From: Sphaerolaimus hirsutus
Lineage: Eukaryota; Nematoda; Chromadorea; Monhysterida; Sphaerolaimidae
Length of the DNA stretch: 64,000 bases
Assembly (NCBI GenBank): GCA_964036195.1
Contig: OZ038450.1
Span: forward strand, 9,178,701-9,242,700
Direction of reading: 5' to 3'
The notes below the pieces were generated by a model. The model did not search any database. It worked only from the letters and a program-made list of their open reading frames with translations, and was not told where the DNA came from. Made by a program: the position numbers and the translations under genes. Shown one piece after another: positions 37,601 through 49,400 of this stretch. How positions within the stretch are numbered: position 1 is the first letter of the stretch; every line of letters begins with the position of its first letter.

Positions 37601-40600
37601 AAAAGGACGAGATAACTCATCCCCTCGAATAACCCCCACCTCTTCGATGGATAAAGAAGATGTCACATATATTTACAAATGTTTTATATATTTATGTAGT
37701 CTGTAAAAATATGCATTATTTTGCTCATCAGCATTGATTTTATTTATGCAATTTGTATTCCAACTTATGATTTATGAAACTAATTTAACTCCATTTTTCA
37801 ATAAATTGAAGATGCATTTTATGAAAAATCCTGACGGAAAATAACTCTTCCTTCCCCTCGAATAACTCCCAATAAAAATAGTCCGATGCCTGGGAAAAAA
37901 TTGCACTGGGGACTTATTCGAGGATTTACGGTACCTAACTAATGACGGGATGAGCAAACTTTTCTGTTTACAACATTAGAAAATACGAAAGTAACTTTAC
38001 AGGCTCGATGACATCATAGTGGGCGCGCCGTTTTACGTGGAATACACGGAGGAGAAGGGCGTCAGCAAGCAGAAATACGAGCTCGGCAAGGTGTACGTCT
38101 ACTTCCAGGGCGCCGACCACAGCTTCAGCAAAATGGCCGCCGTCACCGGCAACAAACAGTGGTCCAGATTTGGGCAGACTGTCGCCGCTGCAGGCGATTT
38201 GAATGGAGATAATTACAATGGTGGGCGATTGAATTATGAATAAAAAATTAATTTTAACGTGTTGGGAAAAAGTGTTTTGCGGATGACACAAATTTAGAAA
38301 ACGGTATTTTCACAATTGACATTATAACTGACTATGGAAATGGAAGCTACATTAGGTATATAAATTGGTATTTATCGTTTTATCATCTTACACAACTATC
38401 TATCAAAACTATTTGTGATTTCATGAAAAAAAATCCTAGCCAAATAATATGGCCAACCCTATAAACCCTACGCCACATTGCAGACATCGTGGTGGGGGCG
38501 CCGTACGACGGCGACAACAGGCGCGGCGCCATCTACATCTACCACGGCATGGAGGGCGGCATGCGCGAGAAGCACAGCCAGGTGATCTACGCAGAGTACG
38601 TGGACCGCGACATGCACACGTTCGGCTTCGCCATCAGCGCCGGGATCGACGTGGACGGCAACGAGTATCCCGACATGGTCGTCGGCGCTTACAAGAGCAG
38701 CCACGCGGTCATACTCAGGTGCGTGCTGCCTATGGGTGGGATATCTGGTGCCTGTCCCAAGCCCTGTCATGTGTCAGATGTCATGTAAAATGTAATAAAA
38801 AAATTCTGCATGCAAAATGTCAAAATTTCAGTAATTAAATCTTGTCTTTTTTTGTTTCGATTGACATTTTACATGACATTTGACACTTGACTTTACATTT
38901 TGCAGGGACCGGGAGTACCCCCTGGTGACCGGTGCTTTTTGACACATTTTTCTGGCACTACTTTGGAAATCAGCCTCACGCTGACTATAAAACAGTATTT
39001 AGTTGGCGAAATCGGGCCTCCGATAGAGCTCTACCAGAATTTATCACAAAATACACATTTGCTTGCAGGACAAACCCAGTAGTATCAATCACGGGCGAAA
39101 TCGTGCTGGAGCGCAGTATGGTCGATCTGGAAGAAATGCTCTGCCCCATGGACAACAACATATACGTTGTCTGGTTAGCCTCACAATGTCCACATACCCA
39201 TATATATTATATTGACTAACAATCGCAACCACACCGCAAAATTACCACCGTCGCAGCGAACGTTTCGAACTGTGCCTGCGGTACTTGGGCAAAGGCGCGC
39301 CGCAGGAGCTGGCCATCGATCTATTAATGTCGTTCGACGCGGAAGAGGTGGTGACGCCGCGCGCGCTCAGCTACCCCATGTCGCTGCAGCGGCACAGGGA
39401 GCAGGCCAGGTTGGACTGGGTGTCCGGGTTTGAATGATTATACGTTGTCTGATCAGCTTGTGTGCACCCTTGCCATTGTTTTTACAGTGATAGTAAATAG
39501 ATAACCGAACACGAATAACGGACATTTGAGCACCTTGTTGCCTAGAAAGACTCTAGTTGTCTTGTACGACGAATCTCCACTTTGCCTCATTATACCAGGT
39601 GATGTCATCTTACCACCACTGAAAAACTAAAAATCCTTACATAAATACATGAGATGACTTTTTCTAGACCCAAGCAGCTAAATGTTCTTCAGGAATTGTG
39701 GCAAACAGCTGTAAATATTTTTCCAGTGGCAAAATTACGTTAATCTACCCATACTGTAGCTAAAACGGCATGGATATGCACAAAATCTCTGATCATGCTA
39801 AAGTGAAAGTATAAGTTGGCGGCAAGTTCAAGTGACACTTCTCCCAGGCTTTATAAGGGCAAAGACTACTGCAAGCACTTCCAGTTTTATGTGCAAGACA
39901 AAATCAGGGACAAGCTTTCACCTATCATTATTGAAGCCAATTATTCCCTACCAGACGCGTCAGAGTTTAGAAAAGTACTCAAACCGGTTTTGGATGGAAA
40001 CATGCCAAGTTCAGTCAGGGCCAAGGTTGGTAAATAAAAACACGTTAATAGGAAATTCCCAAGTGAAACAAAGTTGTAAAAAATCCAATATAAAGTTTAC
40101 ATTTGTTATCTAACAAGTAAAATATTGAAAAAGTGATACATGTAGATTTTTCATATAAATATAAACGTATATTCTACGAGCGCAAATACACCAAGAAAAA
40201 AGGCATCCAAAACAACCCTTTGCACCTCCAACATCCCCACCCCATCACAGATAAGCATCAAAAAGGACTGCGGGCCGGACAACGAGTGCGTGCCCGACCT
40301 GGGCGTGTCCGCCAAGCCCGCCGAGGACAAGCTCATCCTGGGCGCCGGCCGCACCCTCAAGGTCTACGTCAACGTGACCAACAGTGCCGAGGACGCGTAT
40401 GAGGCGCAGCTCAACGTGATGATACCACACGGCATGGACTATTTGGGCGTGGAGAAAATCGCGGTTGGTGGGTGATTTAAATGGGAAAATGCTGAAGGGA
40501 GGTCGATTCACAATGTCGGAAGCCATCATCCGCTGGGGCCATTCCCGCACCCTGTAAAGTGTAAAGTAGAGTGCGAAATGTAAAATGTCACACAAATTTG

Positions 40601-43600
40601 TTAATTGTCATGCAAAGTGTCAAAAGTTAAGTAGGTAATATATTTTTTTCTTGCGATTAACATTTGACATTACACTTTACAGGGTGCGGGATTGCCCCTG
40701 GTTGCTTACTAGGCTATCCGATACGATGTATTGGGTCCCCCGAAATGTCATGGGCGTTAAATTCACATCATATATTAACATGAATATATACATACATATT
40801 TAAATACCTAGCATAAATCGGACAACAATTCCACCCGCAGGGCGGTTCAGTGACCTGTTCATTTGTGCAACAGCAGAAGAAGGCGGCAGACGTCGCCGGC
40901 GGCACCAACAATGATGACGACAACGACAAGGACAAGGAGAAAGAGCCCCAGTTGTTCCAGTGCGAACTGGGCAACCCGCTGAAGCACGGCAAGAGCAGCC
41001 GGCTGGCGCTGGAATTCAAACCGAATGGCATCGATGTGTCCCAAGAAGCCATTCCGTTTGCATTCAATGTGACCAGGTAGCTAAACTTGGTTGTGATGGA
41101 TGATTGCCAAGCTTTACCCAGTATTGTCATAATATTTATCATCCAACGTTACCTACGCAGTGCAAATGAAGAAGACCCATCAACATTGTACAATAATGTC
41201 GCGCTGCTCGATGTGCCATTCGAAATTCGGGCACAACTACGCCTGTTTGGGTGAGTCAGCAAACAACAATAACAATATCGCGACAACAAAACAGGGACAT
41301 ATGCGAGCAGATATGGACATTGTTGTGATACCTATTTATTTCCAGAATTTTCGCGTTACTAAAAAAGCCATTTTAGGACACAAGAGTTTTTTTTTTGATT
41401 GGTGCGACTCATCAAAGCATGGTGCTGAAACTTAATTTTGGCATACATGTGTAGTTGCCACGGGACAAAACCAATAAACAACAATGAGAGTGATGGTAAT
41501 TAGGTAATTTAAAGAACCAATTTCTCATTCCACATCAGAAATTTAAGTATCAAAATGAAGAAAAATTAAAGTAATGTTGAGTGCTAGTTCATAATCCACT
41601 CGCTGTTGAGTCGCTCTTGGCACTGGCGGTTATTTTTCAAAAAAAATTTCGGGCCACGCAACAAGATTGAGACGCTGTCCCAAAACAACCCGTCAGCATC
41701 GCGAGCACCCGCCCCACAGGTCATCCTCCCCCGACATCATAAGCTACGGCAAGGCGGACGCCAAGGACGAGTCCCTACTCAACTTCGACTCTGACATCGG
41801 GCCCAGAGTGACGCACCTGTACCAAGTGAAGAACGAGGGTCCCAGCGCGTTGGAGGGCGCCACGCTGGACATCTACTGGCCGTCCTACACGGTGGAGGGC
41901 AGCCACCTGCTGTACCTGCTCGACAAGCCCACGGTGGTGTCGCACGGCACCCCGGTCGACTGCAGGGTGCAGCAGAGTACTAATGTGAATCCGATGAGCG
42001 TGCTGGTTTGTGGGAGGTGGTTTAGTAGGGTGTTGAGGGGTAATGCTTGAGAAATGGGATGAGAACGATGCTTTATTTTTAGATGAACATGGTAGACAAG
42101 TATAAAACGATACAGAATGACACGTTGAAGCAACAATCGCCAGTATTCCGTGTGTTCCAATTTTTGGCATTCTGTCTACAGAGTGCGCAGTTTAAGGTGA
42201 AAAATACAATATCCCACCTGAATGAAAAACCAAACACTTGTTTCATTTGTTGAAAATTGTTCTAAAACGTGATACTATTCACCAAAATACGGTAACACTG
42301 TTTCTATGATCGTCACATTTCAATCCAAAACCGCTACGCTCACGCAGGTGGACCAGCCGACCATAAACACAATGCGCTTCAAGCGGCAGGCGGACGAAAC
42401 AGACGACGAAGCAGACTCTGAAAACACGGAAGAAACCCAATCTTCCATGGCGATGGCCGTGCGGCGGGCGTCACTGGCACTGCGCAGCATCGTGCACAGC
42501 ATCGGCGGCGACCAGCTCAAGTGGCTCATGGTCAAGAAGGGCGAGCTCAACCGCGCCGAACTTGACTGCGACACGCTCAACTGCACCAAGATCAGCTGCG
42601 ACCTGGGGCAGTTGGCAGATGCGGCTACGGTGGATATTTATGTGCACGCGAGACTGTGGATTAATACGCTTATAGATGAGGTTGGCTATGCGTCCATGTT
42701 CGCAGAACAGGGGCCAGTCCCGCAAGTAAAAAGTAAGGTGTAGAGTAAATTCAAAATTAAAGATGAAAATAATGTAAAATGATAAATGGAAAGTTAAAAG
42801 TGAATCGAAGAGTAAAGTACTTTATCACGTTTGAATAATTCAACCACACAAAGAGGAACCGTAATAACTCCAAACACACCACAGGCACATTACGACAGCC
42901 AGATTTCATCGGTGGGCATAGCAGAGATGAAGGAACTACCATGGGCGGAAAAATACACGCTGCCACTTGTAACCACAGCGGTGAGTGCACACACAAAAAC
43001 TGTAACCTCACGCCAACACAAAACACTAAAAACGACACTCAAACCACACGCAGGTGACGACCAACGTAAACCCCACAGACAGGGTGGCCGAGCAGCGGGG
43101 CATCCCTTGGTGGATCATTCTGATAGCCATCCTGGCAGGCATCACGCTGCTCGCTCTGCTCGTCATGCTCCTGTGGAGGGTCGGTGAACTCAGACGGGCA
43201 AAATATTTACACTCATACTAGGGGTCTTCAATGGAGGGGGGAGGTAACCCCAAAACCGCCCAGCAGGGGTATTCTAGATTTCGGCTCTCCGGGGGGTTGG
43301 ATAGGTAGTTGAGCGGCCTCCGAGTTGGGGATGATTTTTTGGGGGGATTCGGGAGGGGGTGCGGGGGTCCGATATATAGGCTTTTTAGGGTGTAGAAGGA
43401 AGAAAAGGGAGAAAAATAGCTAAAAGTAGGTGTAAAATGGCTCAAAATAGGTATATGAGAACATATAGTACTAAAAATAGCTGAAAATAGACGATAAGGA
43501 ACATAACTAGTGCTTTTGGAGGTGAAAATCTATAAAGAGGATATATATTTTTGGTATATTCTCATACCTTTTGATAAATTTTCACCTCCAAAATCACTAG

Positions 43601-44682
43601 TTCATGATCCTCCGGGGTATCTTGAATTTTGACCCTCCGAGTGGTTGGATAGATAGCAAATCGCTCCTCCGGAGGGATAGATAGCTAAAACAATTTCTGG
43701 GGGGGGGTGGGGGTTCGATATAAAGGCTTTTTCGGGGCATAGAAGGAGGAAAAGGGAGAAAAATCGCTAAAAGTAGGTGTAAAATAGCTCAAAATGAGTA
43801 TACAAGAGCATATAGTACTTAAAATAGCTGAAAATAGGCAGTTAGACGCATGAACTAGTGATTTTGGAGGTGAAAATCTATATATAGGTATGAAAAATAG
43901 CGATTTTGAGTGAAAATTGGGGTATAGTTTCTGAAAAATCGCCCCAGATAGCTGGGCGATTTGGGGGGGGGGTTTAGGGGGTAGCTGCCCAAAATTTTGC
44001 CTCCGGGATAGATAGATAGCTGAGCGGCCTCCGGGATAGATAGATAGCTGGGCGGTTTGGGGGGGGGGGGTAACCCCCCCATTCGAGACCCTTGATGCTC
44101 CTTTTTGTCTATTTCCAGCTATCTTTAGTACTATATGCTCTTGCATATACTCGGCGGACATCAAACTTAGTGTGGAAACCTACCATAACCCATCTGAATA
44201 ATGGACCAAAAATTATACAGCTTTTCCATCACAATATTTCGTTTTTACTATGGAATAAAAAATAACAAAATTTACCACAATATTTTATTCATTAAATTAT
44301 GGTAGGATTCTGCGAGTACTTTGCGGTTCGCATAGGATACCTATTTTACACCTAGGTTTAGCGATTTTTCTCCCCAGCAACCCCCTGCCCCCAACTTTTT
44401 TAAGCTATCTATCCAACCCCCTCGGAGGGTCAAAATCTAGGAGACCCCCGACTCACACATTCTAGACTCATTTGACAAGTGCCACTAAAAACAACCTCAC
44501 ACATCACATCACAGGTCGGCTTCTTCAAACGAAAGCGGCCGCCGCCGCGGTCGCAGGCGACCCTTATGGCTCCAGCAGCCTACCCCCAATCAGAGCAGCA
44601 CTACACCTACGCCGGCGCGGACACGGCCGGCTACGCGCCGTCTAGTCAGTATGATCAGCGCAGACACGGTCCCATGCTTTGA
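34630..44682 (+). CDS. Integrin alpha subunit, PS2-like, complete, 19 coding exons
   Basis: Alpha chain of a heterodimeric cell-surface receptor for extracellular matrix. Exons: 34630-34775, 35117-35271, 35714-35749, 36165-36395, 36741-36879, 37251-37505, 38003-38220, 38484-38718, 39069-39173, 39257-39409, 39848-40025, 40251-40463, 40841-41076, 41161-41250, 41720-42005, 42348-42680, 42885-42980, 43054-43179, 44515-44682; 1132 aa, all phases close. Signal peptide is about aa 1-20. The seven-bladed propeller follows, with four calcium loops: DFDGDGFDD (about 264), DVDGDRLDD (about 316), DLNGDNYND (about 386) and DVDGNEYPD (about 449). No inserted I domain is seen. A furin-type site RFKR at 902-905 would split heavy and light chains. 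Transmembrane helix is about 1054-1075, then cytoplasmic GFFKR. NQWLGATLAAS and VVACAPRYIYYY resemble the arthropod PS2 (RGD-type) branch from memory; subtype is less certain than family. Exon 13 encodes an unusual Asp/Lys-rich stretch (NNDDDNDKDKEKE). Confidence 0.94.
34798..35030. mobile_element. Family D fragment(s) in integrin intron 1
   Basis: TACCGTATTTCCTTGAAATA at 34798 and three GGGTATTTCGAGGG-like blocks at 34979-35025; right terminus missing. Confidence 0.6.
35074..35120 (+). repeat. Duplicated splice-acceptor segment before integrin exon 2
   Basis: The 19 bp word CACGGTCATTTTCAGAGAT occurs at 35074-35092 and 35102-35120. The second contains the acceptor used (exon starts 35117). 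The first offers an identical AG 28 bp upstream that would shift the frame. Confidence 0.8.
35955..36038. mobile_element. Family D mini-element, 84 bp
   Basis: Starts TTACCGTATTTCCTCGAATT and ends GTATTTCGAGGATATACGGTA, with only a short middle: a near-minimal palindromic copy. Integrin intron 3. Confidence 0.82.
36443..36634. mobile_element. Family B inverted-repeat element, copy 3
   Basis: Left GGCCACGCACACTAGCACGC, right ATACTAGTGTGCGCAGTGCC; arms share AACTCAAAAATCTGTTTTGA. Integrin intron 4. Confidence 0.85.
36926..37140. mobile_element. Family P element, copy 2 (short)
   Basis: Left ACAGTCGATAAGTCCACTTC, right TTTTGTCGACTTCTCGACTG then TTAGAATTAG; internal AAGAAGTCGACAAGTCTATT. Integrin intron 5. 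Confidence 0.7.
37568..37933. mobile_element. Family D element, copy in integrin intron 6
   Basis: Left TTACCATAAATCCTCGAATA, right TTATTCGAGGATTTACGGTA, with CCCCTCGAATAACCCCC blocks. Confidence 0.78.
38745..38925. mobile_element. Family C foldback element, copy 8
   Basis: Left CTGGTGCCTGTCCCAAGCCC, right GCAGGGACCGGGAGTACCCC. It starts 26 bp after integrin exon 8. Confidence 0.82.
40532..40700. mobile_element. Family C foldback element, copy 9
   Basis: Left GCTGGGGCCATTCCCGCACC, right AGGGTGCGGGATTGCCCCTG; arms AAAATGTCACACAAATTTG and related. Integrin intron 12. Confidence 0.85.
42708..42830. mobile_element. Family C end fragment, copy 10
   Basis: CAGGGGCCAGTCCCGCAAGT is a typical family C terminus followed by AAGTAAGGTGTAGAGTAAA-type arm sequence; the opposite end is not seen. 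Integrin intron 16. Confidence 0.55.
43219..44450. mobile_element. Composite family G hAT-type element filling integrin intron 18
   Basis: Left TAGGGGTCTTCAATGG, right TCTAGGAGACCCCCG. Flanking 8-mers ACTCATAC (43211-43218) and ACTCACAC (44451-44458) agree at 7 of 8. The interior repeats the family's GATAGATAGCTGGGCGG units several times in both orientations and contains a family F element at 44146-44340. It makes up about 1.2 kb of the 1.3 kb intron. Confidence 0.78.
44146..44340. mobile_element. Family F element, copy 3, nested in the family G composite
   Basis: Bounded by TATACTCGGCGGACATCAAA and GGTTCGCATAGGATAC. Host sequence on both sides (AGTACTATATGCTCTTG and CTATTTTACACCTA) is contiguous in the neighbouring G segment in inverted form, showing this is an insertion. 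Confidence 0.82.
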
Positions 44683-46466
44683 ATAGGACAGGTTGTTTTG
44701 GCTTAAGATTGAGAGATTTGGTTTAAAAAGCGCTGTTTATTGGTCGTGTGAAAGTGAATGAAGGGTTGTAATTGTGTGTTAAATGTTTTGAATGAGAAGA
44801 TTGTGTGTGATAGGAAAAACGCTACAGAAGCTGGGTGTGAACTGGTTCCCGTGTCAATTCAGATTTTAGTTGAGGGGTCGCAGGACAGTTGTCAAGTGCG
44901 CTTGCGGCAATGTCGAAAAAGAATTAATGTGCATTTGAACATCGTCACGCGACCCATCAGCCGAAGTCTACATCAAAACTAGGCAACTAGTGTGAAAGAG
45001 CCAATGTAAATAGCACACAATGCAAGTAGTCACATGACTCGTAGACAGCGTATAGAGTGCCAGAAATATCTGATCATATTTGTCTTCCAATATTTCGCTT
45101 GTTTGAAGTCGAATAGTTATGTAAAACATTTGTATTTTTACATAGCACCGCCGACCGCCTATATAATTTAGATGCCAGAGAGCATATTTACAGGGAATTT
45201 GTAAATAAGTAATTAAGGTATTTAGGCACTATTTACAAACACGGAATGGTTGTTTAGCACATTGTGTGCCTTGCTATTACTGCCAAATCTTGCAGTCACC
45301 ACCTAGTTATTTATACTATTCATCATTTAATTTTCCAATTTATTTAGTCAACCTTCTCATTAAGCGTAGATAAATGACAGACAGTCCACTCATTTCTAAA
45401 TAATCTGATTTCAAAACAAAGCTTTACACATTTTTCTGCACATAACGAAGCATAATATTTTTGAAAAGCTGTAATCAGTAACAAGTGTCCTCCATCAAGG
45501 AAAAAGTAGGGAGAAATTTTCTGCTCGAAAAGAGGAATAGGTACTCACGGTACTCAACTAAATCTTTAAAAAATATATTTATTGTAGTTTTATGCACTGC
45601 GTATTGTTTGTATATACCTAATTTGTTTAAATATTTCAAAAAAATGATGTTTAAGTTATCGATCAGCCGATACGGGCGATCTAATCGCAATCTCATCCAT
45701 ATTTTTATACCATTGCGCACTCTCATATTTATATTTTTATTTCCAAGTTTAATATCGACAATGTTCTATTTCTCATCTATTTTCGTCATATTAACGTTAA
45801 TGTTTTGGTGCTAATGTGGCAAAATACACTGTCAATGTCGTTTTCAGTCAACAAGCAATTGTGTGAGTTTTTGCTGCCAATCCATGCTGTATGTGATCAT
45901 AAATGAACACTAAAGCGAAAATGGGTAACTCTTGGCTGTTTAATTAAGAATGGTAAAATTCTATAACACCAAACTGGCTATAAACAACACACTCATGCCA
46001 TTCATGTAAACAAATATCATAGAAAAAGAAATCTCAACTTTGGAAAAATCATTATGCAGCTGCAACAGGATAGCACGACAAGACACGAAAAAGGCACGCA
46101 AATGAGCACGCAATCATCAGGGCTGGAACGATATGACCCTTCGAATTTGCTAAAAGAAAAATTTTCCAACATTTTCGCGAAAATGTTCGATTGAAGACGT
46201 CTTTGATATCCGATAAATATTTGGATCGCGATACAAAAAAAATGCCCGACATTCGTTGACATATCATCGACATGCACAGAACGGTGGAAAATGAAAGAGT
46301 AATTCGCCATTGCACCAACAAATTCATGTGAAAACAGCATTGTTCTCAAAACATTTGATTAACAATCATGTTCTTGCCAAACTGGGAGGGAAAATGCTTA
46401 ACACCCAGTCACTATCACAGTCAAAAAACGAATCGTGGCAGAAATAGCCAACAAAAATGCGTAAAA
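44683..46466. other. 3' UTR/spacer between convergent integrin and DNAJC1 genes
   Basis: No gene recognised; AT-rich. Both genes' 3' ends must lie here. ATTAAA on the minus strand at 45939-45944 is a possible DNAJC1 polyadenylation signal, unproven. Confidence 0.4.
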
Positions 46467-49400
46467 TTATCTAGCCGCCGCTTTAGTACCCTTTCTCTGT
46501 CTCACCATAGCCACCAGCACTTTATACCTAGCCATACACTCATCTGCGCTCTTATCATCTACCTCTGATGCAATTCTGGCCCACCTGTCCGGAATTTCCT
46601 TGCCGTACTTTGCAAGCGCCGTTTCAAATTGCGACTGCGTCGCTTGCGACCACGCGGCGGCCGACTGGGCGTCGAAATTGGTCGAGGGCTGCATGTGCTG
46701 CGGGTTGGGGCCGGACGCCGACAGGTCGGGCATGTACTTGGCCGGCCCGTCGACCGGCTTGCACAGTTTGTGGTAGTCTGTGGTGGGATCAGGGTTGGCC
46801 GATGTTTTTTTCAAAACGTTTTTTATTTTAAAAAAACGTGTTTTTTTTTAAAAAACATGACGTCCGAAATGTTTTTTTTTTTAAAAACATCGACCGAAAT
46901 TTTTAGTACTAAGCACTAGGTATTTTGCAAAATTTTTGCGCGCAAGCGCGCAATTTCACACACAAATTGACATTGGTGGTTGTTTTCATTGGTTTTGTGG
47001 CATTTTTAGTATCAAAGTATCCATTTATATATGCTACCATGGGTTAATAAGCCGTCATATGTTGCTGTAGTATATAATATTGAGGTAATGTGCTTCCATG
47101 TACCTCCACAGTGTGTAACTTCACTCCCAAAGTAACAACCTCGTTTTATAACCTTGTTTGATCACTATTCTGTGCCAAACTTTACCTGAAGTCACGAACA
47201 TTCGACTATAAGGCGATATACGAACGATATGTCGACGAAAAATGGATATTTTTGACACAAATCACCACTTATAATGCTATCCCATGGCTCCACATACATT
47301 ATATGGTCATATATAACATCACAGGGTATTGCCACTGTCTGATATACCGATATATGTTGACACAAGGTCATATCTGGGAGCTTTTAAAAAAAAAGTTTTT
47401 TATTATAAAAAAACGTTGTTTTTTTTTAAAACATCGAGTTAAAAAAAACGTTTTTTTTCCAACCCTAGGTGGGATGGAAAAAGATGTGTTTTGATGACCG
47501 GATCTTTTTAAAAAGACGTTTTAAAAAAACTATGGTCTCTTTTCGAAAAGGTCACAAATATTGTTAAGTCAACATATACAGCTATATCTGACACGTGATT
47601 TTTTTACTTTGTGCTTTGTTCGGTGCAGTGCCGAAATTTATTTCTGAAATTGAATGCTCACGCGTTACGTGCAAAAATTACAAAATACCTACTGAATAAG
47701 TACCCATTTTTATTGCTGACATAGGTGGCTTTGATGCTGCAATCTTTAAAAAAAACAACATTTTCTAAAAAAGATCGTTAAAAAATGTCGGCTATCCCTA
47801 GTCAGTACAGCCAATATTGATAAAACGTTTAAACAGCACATTCTAGTCACGTTTCAACGGCAGATACTATGTGTTCACTCACCATCAGGATCCATGTGTT
47901 TCAATTTCCCAATCATTTTCGTCACATCGTCTGGCTTTCTATTCAGCTGCTCAGCAATTTTATCCCACCGATTCACCGTGCCAATTGGAAATTTCTCAGT
48001 GCTCAGTTTGATCAAATTATTCAACTCTTCAATACCCCAGGGGCCGGTTATTAGCTCGACCGGTCTAGTCTGAAATTGTTTTGATCATGTTGAAAACGAC
48101 TGCAAAACAGAAAACGATATTTTCGGTTATCCCAGTGGGTCGGATTTCTGAGTGGGGGGGGTTGTATTCGGAGCCCACCCAATGGACGGGGGTGCCCCCT
48201 CGATACGTCCTTACCAGTAGGGTTGGGGAACCGACCCAAACCGAACCGAGAACCGAGCACTATTTTGGAACCGAGAACCGGAACCGAGCTTGAGAACCGA
48301 ACCGGAACCGACACTTATACCCGGAACCGAAGTAAATACCCGAAAGAACCGAAATTTTCTAGGAATTTTAAACTTTTTAAACAGCGTTTTTCAACACCTA
48401 CATCTAAGCCTTTAAACAGCAGCTGAACATCTTGGTGTGTGTTCAGAATTGCAAAATTCATCTGTTTGCAAAATGATTGCGCGGGAGCGTGTAATTTCAC
48501 ATAGGTATACTCCAGCGACATTACACCTTACAATGAAATCTACCATATCCCACCTGAATAAAAGAACAAACATAAAAAAAATTCATCATATTTATCAAAT
48601 TGCTTTGATAAATATGATGAAATTTTTTATGTATGTTCGTTTATTCAGATGGGATATGGTAGATTTCATTGTGAGTGTAATGTCGCTGCAGTATACACAT
48701 TATCACTGGTAGTAGTTTTCATTGGTTTTGTGGCAGTTTTAACCGTAGTTGGCAAAAGTTATTTATGTTTGTACTCAAAATAATACGCGTACTCACTCGC
48801 GAACTACATAAATACATTTACGTTTCCTCCAGAAAAAATACCAGTACTCATTTACTCGTGTACTTTTTGAAAGTACCCAAGTACAGAAAACGTATATGTT
48901 TGCTTTTACACTTTTTTAAATACCAGTATTATTATAACAACTCTGATTTCTGCATTCTACCATGAAATAATAAGCTGTGATATGCTCCTGTAGTTTGAAA
49001 TATCCAACCAATGTACTTACACATGTAAACTTGGGTATATTGTTTTTATGTTGTTCAGCCGATTATTACCCGATACCCGGTTATTTTATTACCCAGAACC
49101 GAAATTTTGATCATTTTAGAACCGAACCGGAACCGAGTTTAAGAACCGAACCGAGAACCGGAACCGAAAATTTTCAGGAACCGAGAACCGATACCCGAAC
49201 CGAAATCTTTTGGAACCGAGAACCGGAACCGAAAATTTTGAAATCCCCAACCCTACTTACCAGTGTGTATTTACCATCACAAGCAGTAAAAAATTTTGAA
49301 CCATGCAAATATGTTCATTCTCACCCACGTGCACTACACAAAAACAAAAAAAACAATTCGTGAAATTGAGATATTTTCGGCTATCTAAACCTAAACCTAT

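Noticed and set aside
47476-47800. A second complete family K element
   Set aside because: K-like words occur but matching ends and a target duplication could not be found.
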